This document shows positions 21,635 to 33,999 of a stretch of 64,000 nt of DNA, piece by piece (the stretch's first letter is position 1; the number at the start of each line of letters is the position of its first letter). The notes under the pieces are model-generated. The model was not told the origin of the DNA. It saw only the letters and a program-made list of their open reading frames with translations, and made no database searches. The stretch is from Chamaea fasciata (lineage: Eukaryota > Chordata > Aves > Passeriformes > Sylviidae), in NCBI GenBank assembly GCA_029207755.1, contig JARCOQ010000005.1, forward strand, positions 53,719,563 through 53,783,562, in the 5' to 3' direction. Both the position numbers and the translations under genes were made by a program.

Positions 21635-24600
21635 GAGCAGCTAGGGTCAAAAAAAGGATGGAGAAAAGCTTGAAGGCATGAAGACACCACTTTTTTGCCT
21701 AGAACGTGGAGAGGGTAGAGCCGAGGTAAAAACAACCTAGCATTCTTTCTGAGGCAGGAAGCTTTAATTTTACCTTAGGAACAGCTGAGTGTTACCTTGC
21801 TGTCCTTCGGGGCATGGACAGCAGCCCTGCAAGCCAGAATCTTGCCTTCCACTTGAGAGACTCCCTTTAAATCCTTACAGCCTACACTTTCTGAAGAGCT
21901 GACATGCCTGTCTACCGTGCTGCTCCTAGAGACATCATTTCTGAGGCAGCATCAAGCTGGAAAAAATAAACCGAAACTTCAAGTGAAAGTTAAGAGAGCT
22001 CAGTGTGGCTAAGTGCCAAGTTGTGATGGGTGCGTTAGAGGACAAATATAAGGAAATAAAATTTTGCTACAGATGTCAGGAGCAGTTCTGTAGTTAGAAA
22101 ATGCGATTTATGGGGGGTTTCTGTAGTATTTCATCATGACCAATGTGCTGAAAATCTCCTTGGAAACTTTCACCATAGCCCGAAGAAGAATACATTGATC
22201 ATAAATGGACAGGGCATCGTTTGGTGATGATTCTTCACGGTGCAGTTGAAACAAGCAAACAAACAAACAATTTGCAGTTTGAACTGTGTTTCTACCCAGG
22301 AAGCAGGAAGACTGTCCACTTAAGCTAAGATAAAAGAAGGCAGACTTTTTTCTGTGTTTTGGAAGTGTTAATTTGGTGTTTTAGCAAGGGGTGCTGCAGT
22401 CTTGCCTCATTTGCCAATCTCTATCCAGTCTTCTTCTGGATTTCTTGGTCAAGTGCCTTTCCTCCTTGAAATAGAAGTAATTGTTCATTTCATTCAGCTG
22501 GCTTTTACAGACTTCTGTACAGTGCAACATAGTACCCAAGGAAGCAAGACACAATGCTTTCAGTGCGTTAAAGGCTATTGGAATTCCCGTGACGTGGCTG
22601 AGTCACTGGAGCTGCCTCTGTTCTGTGGCTGGACGTAAGGCTATGGATTGTTTATGGCAGCTCCAAAAGTACTTCTTGTGAATTTTGGGTCTTACTGATT
22701 TTTCTTATTATTATTACTCTTCTTTTTTCCTAAACTACACTTGAAAGAAAAATCTTAGCAGGGAAAAAGAAGTTCTTTAGAAAAGCAAATGCCATTTACA
22801 TCTTCATTGAGTGTTTAAAAGCACTACCAATTGTCATTCTTCAGTGAACACTGAGACCGCTGCTCATTCAGCTGCAGTAAAAGTAGAAGGTGACTGTATC
22901 TCCTCCATATTTCTTCTTGTCTAAAAGAAAATTTAGGTGCTTTGCAATGAGCAGGCATCTCTGTTACAACTCTCTTCTTGTGTACAAGATGTTCAGAAAA
23001 AAAGTTAGTCTTAATTTGAGAGATCATCTTCTATCTTCTCATGGCTGTTTTCTTGCGTAGCCCTAGCAAGACTGAAGGAAGGTATTCTAGACCTGAAATT
23101 TCACTTGTTTCTGCATCTACTATACATATCTAATGGTGTAGATTTCAAGTCATGCCAAAAAGACTCGTTGATAAATCAACAGATCATTTGGGTGTAATAT
23201 TAATGACTCCTGTTGCTCCGCCTAGGAGGTAATGAAGCCAGGGCGTTGGGTGAGCTTCCTCTGGTGCTGTTTGTGCTTGCTCCAGGCTGCCTGGAAGAAC
23301 AGACCAAAGCTGCTCCCCACCTCAGCAGAGCTGGGTTCTGCAGGGATTGGGGGCTACCCTGGGCACTGCTGTGTCCTGGGGTGGAAAATCAAATTTCTGT
23401 TCAAAGGAGGATGCTACACAGTTAGCCTTGGAATCCAGCGTTTGTCTTTCAAAACAAGTTTCGGACAAGTGTTGGTTTGTTTTTTGTTTGGTTCCTTCTG
23501 TGGTTTGTTGTTGTTGTTATTTTGGTGGTTTGTTTTCTAGTTTGGTTTGGTTTGGTTTTCTTTCTCTAGAAGGAATAGGTGATTGTATGCTTGGCAGATC
23601 TGAAATATGCCTGATTTCCTTCATTGCCCACTAACAGAAATTTTATACAAAGCGGATGGGACAAATGGTAAAACTTCTGCTGTGGCCTTAAAGCTTACAT
23701 TAGGTGTTGTCCAAGAAAATGACCGTTAAGCCCGTGAAAAAAGGGATGTTAAAGCCATCTTCTGACTTTCAGCCTCCCGCTATCTGTAGTTGGTAGTGAA
23801 TGTTTTATCAGGGTGCTAAGAATGTTTGTCTTTTTTGTCCTTCTTTCTCTGCTTGAAAATCGAAGTGTGCAACTTGTAAGACCGAGCGTCTTTTCAGGTT
23901 TTTCTGCTTTTGGTCTAACTCTGCCAGCTCCACTGATGTTTGGATTTTTAGCAGAACTTCCTCCTCTAGCTTCTTGCTTTGAACCTTAGGAAAGAAACAG
24001 TTGCCCTGGGCACCAGCAACCCGATCCCGCCGAATACAAGCTAGGGAACTTGGGCAGCCGAGGCGATTTACGCGGATTGCGTAACTTACGCAATTTGCGT
24101 AACCCCGGTGAATTGGGTCTGCTGCGTCACCTTCTTAAGGGGCGTGACTTGCGGCAACCTCGGCAACCTACCAGCGCAGCCTCTCAGTGCCGGGCAAAAC
24201 AAAAGTGCAGCACTCGTGTTTTCGGCAGAGGAGGAGAGAAACCCTTGGTGGTTGCAGTGCACAGAGAAGTGTGACCGTGTCCCGTCAGTAGAAATCACCA
24301 AAGACATGCTTGGCGTTCCCCCTGATGCGGTGGTTTTGCAGTACTCGCTGCTTTAGGGCTTCTCCGGTGAGGTTAAATTGGATGTGGCTGAAGTGTTGCC
24401 GTGCCTGCTCTGGTTGGAGGCACCTGGCTGTGTTCATTGCCTGCTTGTGTAAAATACGCCGAGGCAAAGGAGAAGCAGGGATAGGAAGCCCTGGTGTCTG
24501 CAGCCTAAACGTTCGGGTCATTGCTGAGGTGCTCGAGCTCCATCCAGAAAGCACAGGGTGTGCTTTGTCTTGGCAGCATTCAACACAGAAAGCGCTTTGG

Positions 24601-24715
24601 AAATTGCTTCTGCCTTTTGTCGTCCCCTTTTCCTTCCGTGGCTGCTTCCCTGGGCTGCTCCTGTGAGCCAGGCAGCCCCCATCTCATGCAACCAAAAGCA
24701 TCACAGCGAGTGTAG
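21635..24715 (+). repeat. Macrosatellite unit 8 (class A, 3,081 bp)
   Basis: The dimer partner of unit 7, at a 6,183-bp offset from unit 6, with the same A deletion, GT-tract allele and tail. The bZIP-site core is at 24068-24102. I saw no difference from unit 6. Confidence 0.95.
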
Positions 24716-27700
24716 GAGCAGTTAGGGTCAAAAAAAGGATGGAGAAAAGCTTGAAGGCATGAAGACACCACTTTTTTGCCTAGAACGTGGAGAGGGTAGA
24801 GCCGAGGTAAAAACAACCTAGCATTCTTTCTGAGGCAGGAAGCTTTAATTTTACCTTAGGAACAGCTGAGTGTTACCTTGCTGTCCTTCGGGGCATGGAC
24901 AGCAGCCCTGCAAGCCAGAATCCTGCCTTCCACTTGAGAGACTCCCTTTTAATCCTTACAGCCTACACTTTCTGAAGAGCTGACATGCCTGTCTACCGTG
25001 CTGCTCCTACAGACATCACTTCTGAGGCAGCATCAAGCTGGAAAAAAATAAACCGAAACTGCAAGTGAAAGTTAAGAGAGCTCAGTGTGGCTAAGTGCCA
25101 AGTTGTGATGGGTGCGTTAGAGGACAAATATAAGGAAATAAAATTTTGCTACAGATGTCAGGAGCAGTTCTGTAGTTAGAAAATGCGATTTATGGGGGAT
25201 TTCTGTAGTATTTCATCATGACCAATGTGCTGAACATCTCCTTGGAAACTTTCACAATAGCCCGAAGAAGAATACATTGGTCATAAATGGACAGGGCATC
25301 GTTTGGTGATGATTCTTCACGGTGCAGTTGAAACAAGCAAGCAAACAAACAATTTGCAGTTTGAACTGTGTTTCTACCCAGGAAGCAGGAAGACTGTCCA
25401 CTTAAGCTAAGATAAAAGAAGGCAGACTTTTTTCTGTGTTTTGGAAGTGTTAATTTGGTGTTTTAGCAAGGGGTGCTGCAGTCTTGCCTCATTTGCCAAT
25501 CTCTATCCAGTCTTCTTCTGGATTTCCTGGTCAAGTGCCTTTCCTCCTTGAAATAGAAATAATTGCTCATTTCATTCAGCTGGCTTTTACAGACTTCTGT
25601 ACAGTGCAACATAGTACCCAAGGAAGCAAGACACAATGCTTTCAGTGCGTTAAAGGCTATTGGAATTCCCGTGACGTGGCTGAGTCACTGGAGCTGCCTC
25701 TGTTCTGTGGCTGGACGTAAGGCTATGGATTGTTTATGGCAGCTCCAAAAGTACTTCTTGTGAATTTTGGGTCTTACTGATTTTTCTTATTATTATTACT
25801 CTTCTTTTTTTCCTAAACTACACTTGAAAGAAAAATCTTAGCAGGGAAAAAGAAGTTCTTTAGAAAAGCAAATGCCATTTACATCTTCATTGAGTGTTTA
25901 AAAGCACTACCAATTCTCATTCTTCAGTGAACACTGAGACCGCTGCTCATTCAGCTGCAGTAAAAGTAGAAGGTGACTGTATCTCCTCCATATTTCTTCT
26001 TGTCTAAAAGAAAATTCAGGTGCTTTGCAATGAGCAGGCATCTCTGTTACAACTCTCTTCTTGTGTACAAGATGTTCAGAAAAAAAGTTAGTCTTAATTT
26101 GAGAGATCATCTTCTATCTTCTCATGGCTGTTTTCTTGCGTAGCCCTAGCAAGACTGAAGGAAGGTATTCTAGACCTGAAATTTCACTCGTTTCTGCATC
26201 TACTATACCATACCTAATGGTGTAGATTTCAAGTCATGCCAAAAAGACTCGTTGATGAATCAACAGATCATTTGGGTGAAATATTAATGACTCCTGTTGC
26301 TCTGCCTAGGAGGTAATGAAGCCAGGGCGTTGGGTGAGCTTCCTCTGGTGCTGTTTGTGCTTGCTCCAGGCTGCCTGGAAGAACAGACCAAAGCTGCTCC
26401 CCACCTCAGCAGAGCTGGGTTCTGCAGGGATTGGGGGCTACCCTGGGCACTGCTGTGTCCTGGGGTGGAAAATCAAATTTCTGTTCAAAGGAGGATGCTA
26501 CACAGTTAGTCTTGGAATCCAGCGTTTGTCTTTCAAAACAAGTTTCGGACAAGTGTTGGTTTGTTTTTTGTTTGGTTCCTTCTGTGGTTTGTTGTTGTTG
26601 TTGTTTTGGTGGTTTGTTTTTTAGTTTGGTTTGGTTTGGTTTTCTTTCTCTAGAAGGAATAGGTGATTGTATGCTTGGCAGATCTGAAATATGCCTGATT
26701 TCCTTCATTGCCCACTAACAGAAATTTTATACAAAGCGGATGGGACAAATGGTAAAACTTCTGCTGTGGCCTTAAAGCTTACATTAGGTGTTGTCCAAGA
26801 AAATGACCGTTAAGCCCGTGAAAAAAGGGATGTTAAAGCCATCTTCTGACTTTCAGCCTCCCGCTATCTGTAGTTGGTAGTGAATGTTTTATCAGGGTGC
26901 TAAGAATGTTTGTCTTTTTTGTCCTTCTTTCTCTGCTTGAAAATCGAAGTGTGCAACTTGTAAGACCGAGCGTCTTTTCAGGTTTTTCTGCTTTTGGTCT
27001 AACTCTGCCAGCTCCACTGATGTTTGGATTTTTAGCAGAACTTCCTCCTCTAGCTTCTTGCTTTGAACCTTAGGAAAGAAACAGTTGCCCTGGGCACCAG
27101 CAACCCGATCCCGCCGAATACAAGCTAGGGAACTTGGGCAGCCGAGGCGATTTACGCGGATTGCGTAATTTACGCTATTCACGAAACTTACGCAATTTGC
27201 GTAAGTTTTGTGAATAGCATCTGCTACGCAATCTACGTAAGGGGCGTGACTTGCGGCAACCTCGGCAACCTACCAGCGCAGCCTCTCAGTGCCGGGCAAA
27301 ACAAAAGTGCAGCACTCGTGTTTTCGGCAGAGGAGGAGAGAAACCCTTGGTGGCTGCTGTGCACAGAGAAGTGTGACCGTGTCCCGTCAGTAGAAATCAC
27401 CAAAGACATGCTTGGCGTTCCCCCTGATGCGGTGGTTTTGCAGTGCTCGCTGCTTTAGGGCTTCTCCGGTGAGGTTAAATTGGATGTGGCTGAAGTGTTG
27501 CCGTGCCTGCTCTGGTTGGAGGCACCTGGCTGTGTTCATTGCCTGCTTGTGTAAAATACGCCGAGGCAAAGGAGAAGCAGGGATAGGAAGCCCTGGTGTC
27601 TGCAGCCTAAACGTTCGGGTCATTGCTGAGGTGCTCGAGCTCCATCCAGAAAGCACAGGGTGTGCTTTGTCTTGGCAGCATTCAACACAGAAAGCGCTTT

Positions 27701-27817
27701 GGAAATTGCTTATGCCTTTTGTCGTCCCCTTTTCCTTCCGTGGCTGCTCCCCTGGGCTGCTCCTGTGAGCCAGGCAGCCCCCATCTCATGCAACCAAAAG
27801 CATCACAGCGAGTGTAG
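24716..27817 (+). repeat. Macrosatellite unit 9 (class B, 3,102 bp)
   Basis: The third 6,183-bp-spaced B copy after units 5 and 7, with the palindrome at 27174-27218. The dimer rhythm breaks after this unit, because a second B copy (unit 10) follows instead of an A copy. Confidence 0.95.
27174..27218. repeat. 45-bp palindrome, class B core (unit 9)
   Basis: Third copy at the 6,183-bp dimer spacing, with the same arms and the same mismatch. Confidence 0.85.
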
Positions 27818-30800
27818 GAGCAGCTAGGGTCAAAAAAAGGATGGAGAAAAGCTTGAAGGCATGAAGACACCACTTTTTTGCCTAGAACGTGGAGAGGGTA
27901 GAGCCGAGGTAAAAACAACCTAGCATTCTTTCTGAGGCAGGAAGCTTTAATTTTACCTTAGGAACAGCTGAGTGTTACCTTGCTGTCCTTCGGGGCATGG
28001 ACAGCAGCCCTGCAAGCCAGAATCTTGCCTTCCACTTGAGAGACTCCCTTTAAATCCTTACAGCCTACACTTTCTGAAGAGCTGACATGCCTGTCTACCG
28101 TGCTGCTCCTAGAGACATCATTTCTGAGGCAGCATCAAGCTGGAAAAAATAAACCGAAACTTCAAGTGAAAGTTAAGAGAGCTCAGTGTGGCTAAGTGCC
28201 AAGTTGTGATGGGTGCGTTAGAGGACAAATATAAGGAAATAAAATTTTGCTACAGATGTCAGGAGCAGTTCTGTAGTTAGAAAATGCGATTTATGGGGGG
28301 TTTCTGTAGTATTTCATCATGACCAATGTGCTGAAAATCTCCTTGGAAACTTTCACCATAGCCCGAAGAAGAATACATTGATCATAAATGGACAGGGCAT
28401 CGTTTGGTGATGATTCTTCACGGTGCAGTTGAAACAAGCAAACAAACAAACAATTTGCAGTTTGAACTGTGTTTCTACCCAGGAAGCAGGAAGACTGTCC
28501 ACTTAAGCTAAGATAAAAGAAGGCAGACTTTTTTCTGTGTTTTGGAAGTGTTAATTTGGTGTTTTAGCAAGGGGTGCTGCAGTCTTGCCTCATTTGCCAA
28601 TCTCTATCCAGTCTTCTTCTGGATTTCCTGGTCAAGTGCCTTTCCTCCTTGAAATAGAAATAATTGCTCATTTCATTCAGCTGGCTTTTACAGACTTCTG
28701 TACAGTGCAACATAGTACCCAAGGAAGCAAGACACAATGCTTTCAGTGCGTTAAAGGCTATTGGAATTCCCGTGACGTGGCTGAGTCACTGGAGCTGCCT
28801 CTGTTCTGTGGCTGGACGTAAGGCTATGGATTGTTTATGGCAGCTCCAAAAGTACTTCTTGTGAATTTTGGGTCTTACTGATTTTTCTTATTATTATTAC
28901 TCTTCTTTTTTTCCTAAACTACACTTGAAAGAAAAATCTTAGCAGGGAAAAAGAAGTTCTTTAGAAAAGCAAATGCCATTTACATCTTCATTGAGTGTTT
29001 AAAAGCACTACCAATTCTCATTCTTCAGTGAACACTGAGACCGCTGCTCATTCAGCTGCAGTAAAAGTAGAAGGTGACTGTATCTCCTCCATATTTCTTC
29101 TTGTCTAAAAGAAAATTCAGGTGCTTTGCAATGAGCAGGCATCTCTGTTACAACTCTCTTCTTGTGTACAAGATGTTCAGAAAAAAAGTTAGTCTTAATT
29201 TGAGAGATCATCTTCTATCTTCTCATGGCTGTTTTCTTGCGTAGCCCTAGCAAGACTGAAGGAAGGTATTCTAGACCTGAAATTTCACTCGTTTCTGCAT
29301 CTACTATACCATACCTAATGGTGTAGATTTCAAGTCATGCCAAAAAGACTCGTTGATGAATCAACAGATCATTTGGGTGAAATATTAATGACTCCTGTTG
29401 CTCTGCCTAGGAGGTAATGAAGCCAGGGCGTTGGGTGAGCTTCCTCTGGTGCTGTTTGTGCTTGCTCCAGGCTGCCTGGAAGAACAGACCAAAGCTGCTC
29501 CCCACCTCAGCAGAGCTGGGTTCTGCAGGGATTGGGGGCTACCCTGGGCACTGCTGTGTCCTGGGGTGGAAAATCAAATTTCTGTTCAAAGGAGGATGCT
29601 ACACAGTTAGTCTTGGAATCCAGCGTTTGTCTTTCAAAACAAGTTTCGGACAAGTGTTGGTTTGTTTTTTGTTTGGTTCCTTCTGTGGTTTGTTGTTGTT
29701 GTTGTTTTGGTGGTTTGTTTTTTAGTTTGGTTTGGTTTGGTTTTCTTTCTCTAGAAGGAATAGGTGATTGTATGCTTGGCAGATCTGAAATATGCCTGAT
29801 TTCCTTCATTGCCCACTAACAGAAATTTTATACAAAGCGGATGGGACAAATGGTAAAACTTCTGCTGTGGCCTTAAAGCTTACATTAGGTGTTGTCCAAG
29901 AAAATGACCGTTAAGCCCGTGAAAAAAGGGATGTTAAAGCCATCTTCTGACTTTCAGCCTCCCGCTATCTGTAGTTGGTAGTGAATGTTTTATCAGGGTG
30001 CTAAGAATGTTTGTCTTTTTTGTCCTTCTTTCTCTGCTTGAAAATCGAAGTGTGCAACTTGTAAGACCGAGCGTCTTTTCAGGTTTTTCTGCTTTTGGTC
30101 TAACTCTGCCAGCTCCACTGATGTTTGGATTTTTAGCAGAACTTCCTCCTCTAGCTTCTTGCTTTGAACCTTAGGAAAGAAACAGTTGCCCTGGGCACCA
30201 GCAACCCGATCCCGCCGAATACAAGCTAGGGAACTTGGGCAGCCGAGGCGATTTACGCGGATTGCGTAATTTACGCTATTCACGAAACTTACGCAATTTG
30301 CGTAAGTTTTGTGAATAGCATCTGCTACGCAATCTACGTAAGGGGCGTGACTTGCGGCAACCTCGGCAACCTACCAGCGCAGCCTCTCAGTGCCGGGCAA
30401 AACAAAAGTGCAGCACTCGTGTTTTCGGCAGAGGAGGAGAGAAACCCTTGGTGGCTGCTGTGCACAGAGAAGTGTGACCGTGTCCCGTCAGTAGAAATCA
30501 CCAAAGACATGCTTGGCGTTCCCCCTGATGCGGTGGTTTTGCAGTGCTCGCTGCTTTAGGGCTTCTCCGGTGAGGTTAAATTGGATGTGGCTGAAGTGTT
30601 GCCGTGCCTGCTCTGGTTGGAGGCACCTGGCTGTGTTCATTGCCTGCTTGTGTAAAATACGCCGAGGCAAAGGAGAAGCAGGGATAGGAAGCCCTGGTGT
30701 CTGCAGCCTAAACGTTCGGGTCATTGCTGAGGTGCTCGAGCTCCATCCAGAAAGCACAGGGTGTGCTTTGTCTTGGCAGCATTCAACACAGAAAGCGCTT

Positions 30801-30918
30801 TGGAAATTGCTTATGCCTTTTGTCGTCCCCTTTTCCTTCCGTGGCTGCTCCCCTGGGCTGCTCCTGTGAGCCAGGCAGCCCCCATCTCATGCAACCAAAA
30901 GCATCACAGCGAGTGTAG
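27818..30918 (+). repeat. Macrosatellite unit 10 (class B, 3,101 bp, recombinant)
   Basis: Chimeric copy. Its front half has the unit 6/8 haplotype (A deletion, AAACTTCAAG, GGGGGGTTTC, ATTGATCATAA) up to at least 28441. From 28628 on it has the unit 9 haplotype (TTCCTGG, AAATAATTGCTC, the B core with palindrome 30275-30319). This is the product expected of an unequal crossover or conversion between neighbouring copies. Confidence 0.93.
30275..30319. repeat. 45-bp palindrome, class B core (unit 10)
   Basis: Only 3,101 bp from the unit 9 copy. This is the one place in the window where two class B cores are adjacent, a consequence of the unit 10 recombination. Confidence 0.85.
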
Positions 30919-33900
30919 GAGCAGCTAGGGTCAAAAAAAGGATGGAGAAAAGCTTGAAGGCATGAAGACACCACTTTTTTGCCTAGAACGTGGAGAGGGT
31001 AGAGCCGAGGTAAAAACAACCTAGCATTCTTTCTGAGGCAGGAAGCTTTAATTTTACCTTAGGAACAGCTGAGTGTTACCTTGCTGTCCTTCGGGGCATG
31101 GACAGCAGCCCTGCAAGCCAGAATCTTGCCTTCCACTTGAGAGACTCCCTTTAAATCCTTACAGCCTACACTTTCTGAAGAGCTGACATGCCTGTCTACC
31201 GTGCTGCTCCTAGAGACATCATTTCTGAGGCAGCATCAAGCTGGAAAAAATAAACCGAAACTTCAAGTGAAAGTTAAGAGAGCTCAGTGTGGCTAAGTGC
31301 CAAGTTGTGATGGGTGCGTTAGAGGACAAATATAAGGAAATAAAATTTTGCTACAGATGTCAGGAGCAGTTCTGTAGTTAGAAAATGCGATTTATGGGGG
31401 GTTTCTGTAGTATTTCATCATGACCAATGTGCTGAAAATCTCCTTGGAAACTTTCACCATAGCCCGAAGAAGAATACATTGATCATAAATGGACAGGGCA
31501 TCGTTTGGTGATGATTCTTCACGGTGCAGTTGAAACAAGCAAACAAACAAACAATTTGCAGTTTGAACTGTGTTTCTACCCAGGAAGCAGGAAGACTGTC
31601 CACTTAAGCTAAGATAAAAGAAGGCAGACTTTTTTCTGTGTTTTGGAAGTGTTAATTTGGTGTTTTAGCAAGGGGTGCTGCAGTCTTGCCTCATTTGCCA
31701 ATCTCTATCCAGTCTTCTTCTGGATTTCTTGGTCAAGTGCCTTTCCTCCTTGAAATAGAAGTAATTGTTCATTTCATTCAGCTGGCTTTTACAGACTTCT
31801 GTACAGTGCAACATAGTACCCAAGGAAGCAAGACACAATGCTTTCAGTGCGTTAAAGGCTATTGGAATTCCCGTGACGTGGCTGAGTCACTGGAGCTGCC
31901 TCTGTTCTGTGGCTGGACGTAAGGCTATGGATTGTTTATGGCAGCTCCAAAAGTACTTCTTGTGAATTTTGGGTCTTACTGATTTTTCTTATTATTATTA
32001 CTCTTCTTTTTTCCTAAACTACACTTGAAAGAAAAATCTTAGCAGGGAAAAAGAAGTTCTTTAGAAAAGCAAATGCCATTTACATCTTCATTGAGTGTTT
32101 AAAAGCACTACCAATTCTCATTCTTCAGTGAACACTGAGACCGCTGCTCATTCAGCTGCAGTAAAAGTAGAAGGTGACTGTATCTCCTCCATATTTCTTC
32201 TTGTCTAAAAGAAAATTTAGGTGCTTTGCAATGAGCAGGCATCTCTGTTACAACTCTCTTCTTGTGTACAAGATGTTCAGAAAAAAAGTTAGTCTTAATT
32301 TGAGAGATCATCTTCTATCTTCTCATGGCTGTTTTCTTGCGTAGCCCTAGCAAGACTGAAGGAAGGTATTCTAGACCTGAAATTTCACTTGTTTCTGCAT
32401 CTACTATACATATCTAATGGTGTAGATTTCAAGTCATGCCAAAAAGACTCGTTGATAAATCAACAGATCATTTGGGTGTAATATTAATGACTCCTGTTGC
32501 TCCGCCTAGGAGGTAATGAAGCCAGGGCGTTGGGTGAGCTTCCTCTGGTGCTGTTTGTGCTTGCTCCAGGCTGCCTGGAAGAACAGACCAAAGCTGCTCC
32601 CCACCTCAGCAGAGCTGGGTTCTGCAGGGATTGGGGGCTACCCTGGGCACTGCTGTGTCCTGGGGTGGAAAATCAAATTTCTGTTCAAAGGAGGATGCTA
32701 CACAGTTAGCCTTGGAATCCAGCGTTTGTCTTTCAAAACAAGTTTCGGACAAGTGTTGGTTTGTTTTTTGTTTGGTTCCTTCTGTGGTTTGTTGTTGTTG
32801 TTATTTTGGTGGTTTGTTTTCTAGTTTGGTTTGGTTTGGTTTTCTTTCTCTAGAAGGAATAGGTGATTGTATGCTTGGCAGATCTGAAATATGCCTGATT
32901 TCCTTCATTGCCCACTAACAGAAATTTTATACAAAGCGGATGGGACAAATGGTAAAACTTCTGCTGTGGCCTTAAAGCTTACATTAGGTGTTGTCCAAGA
33001 AAATGACCGTTAAGCCCGTGAAAAAAGGGATGTTAAAGCCATCTTCTGACTTTCAGCCTCCCGCTATCTGTAGTTGGTAGTGAATGTTTTATCAGGGTGC
33101 TAAGAATGTTTGTCTTTTTTGTCCTTCTTTCTCTGCTTGAAAATCGAAGTGTGCAACTTGTAAGACCGAGCATCTTTTCAGGTTTTTCTGCTTTTGGTCT
33201 AACTCTGCCAGCTCCACTGATGTTTGGATTTTTAGCAGAACTTCCTCCTCTTGCTCATTGCTTTGAACCTTAGGAAAGAAACAGTTGCCCTGGGCACCAG
33301 CAACCCGATCCCGCCGAATTCAAGCTAGGGAACTTGGGCAGCCGAGGCGATTTACGCGGATTGCGTAATTTACGCAATTTGCGTAACCCCGGTGAATTGG
33401 GTCTGCTGCGTCACCTTCTTAAGGGGCGTGACTTGCGGCAACCTCGGCAACCTACCAGCGCAGCCTCTCAGTGCCGGGCAAAACAAAAGTGCAGCACTCG
33501 TGTTTTCGGCAGAGGAGGAGAGAAACCCTTGGTGGTTGCAGTGCACAGAGAAGTGTGACCGTGTCCCGTCAGTAGAAATCACCAAAGACATGCTTGGCGT
33601 TCCCCCTGATGCGGTGGTTTTGCAGTGCTCGCTGCTTTAGGGCTTCTCCGGTGAGGTTAAATTGGATGTGGCTGAAGTGTTGCCGTGCCTGCTCTGGTTG
33701 GAGGCACCTGGCTGTGGTCATTGCCTGCTTGTGTAAAATACGCCGAGGCAAAGGAGAAGCAGGGATAGGAAGCCCTGGTGTCTGCAGCCTAAACGTTCGG
33801 GTCATTGCTGAGGTGCTCGAGCTCCATCCAGAAAGCACAGGGTGTGCTTTGTCTTGGCAGCATTCAACACAGAAAGCGCGTTGGAAATTGCTTCTCCCTG

Positions 33901-33999
33901 TTGCCCTCCCCTTCTTCTTTCGTGGCTGCTTCCCTGGGCTGCTCCTGTGAGCCAGGCAGCCCCCATCTCATGCAACCAAAAGCATCACAGCGAGTGTAG
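30919..33999 (+). repeat. Macrosatellite unit 11 (class A variant, 3,081 bp)
   Basis: The front has the A-deletion haplotype. The core is the A variant with TGCGTAATTTACGC instead of TGCGTAACTTACGC (33352-33386), accompanied by CTTGCTCATTG and GAATTCAAGC upstream, a haplotype also in units 14, 15, 17 and 20. The tail is the CTCCCTGTTGCCC allele. It carries a private GCTGTGGTCA near 33712. It is otherwise nearly identical to unit 15. Confidence 0.95.
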
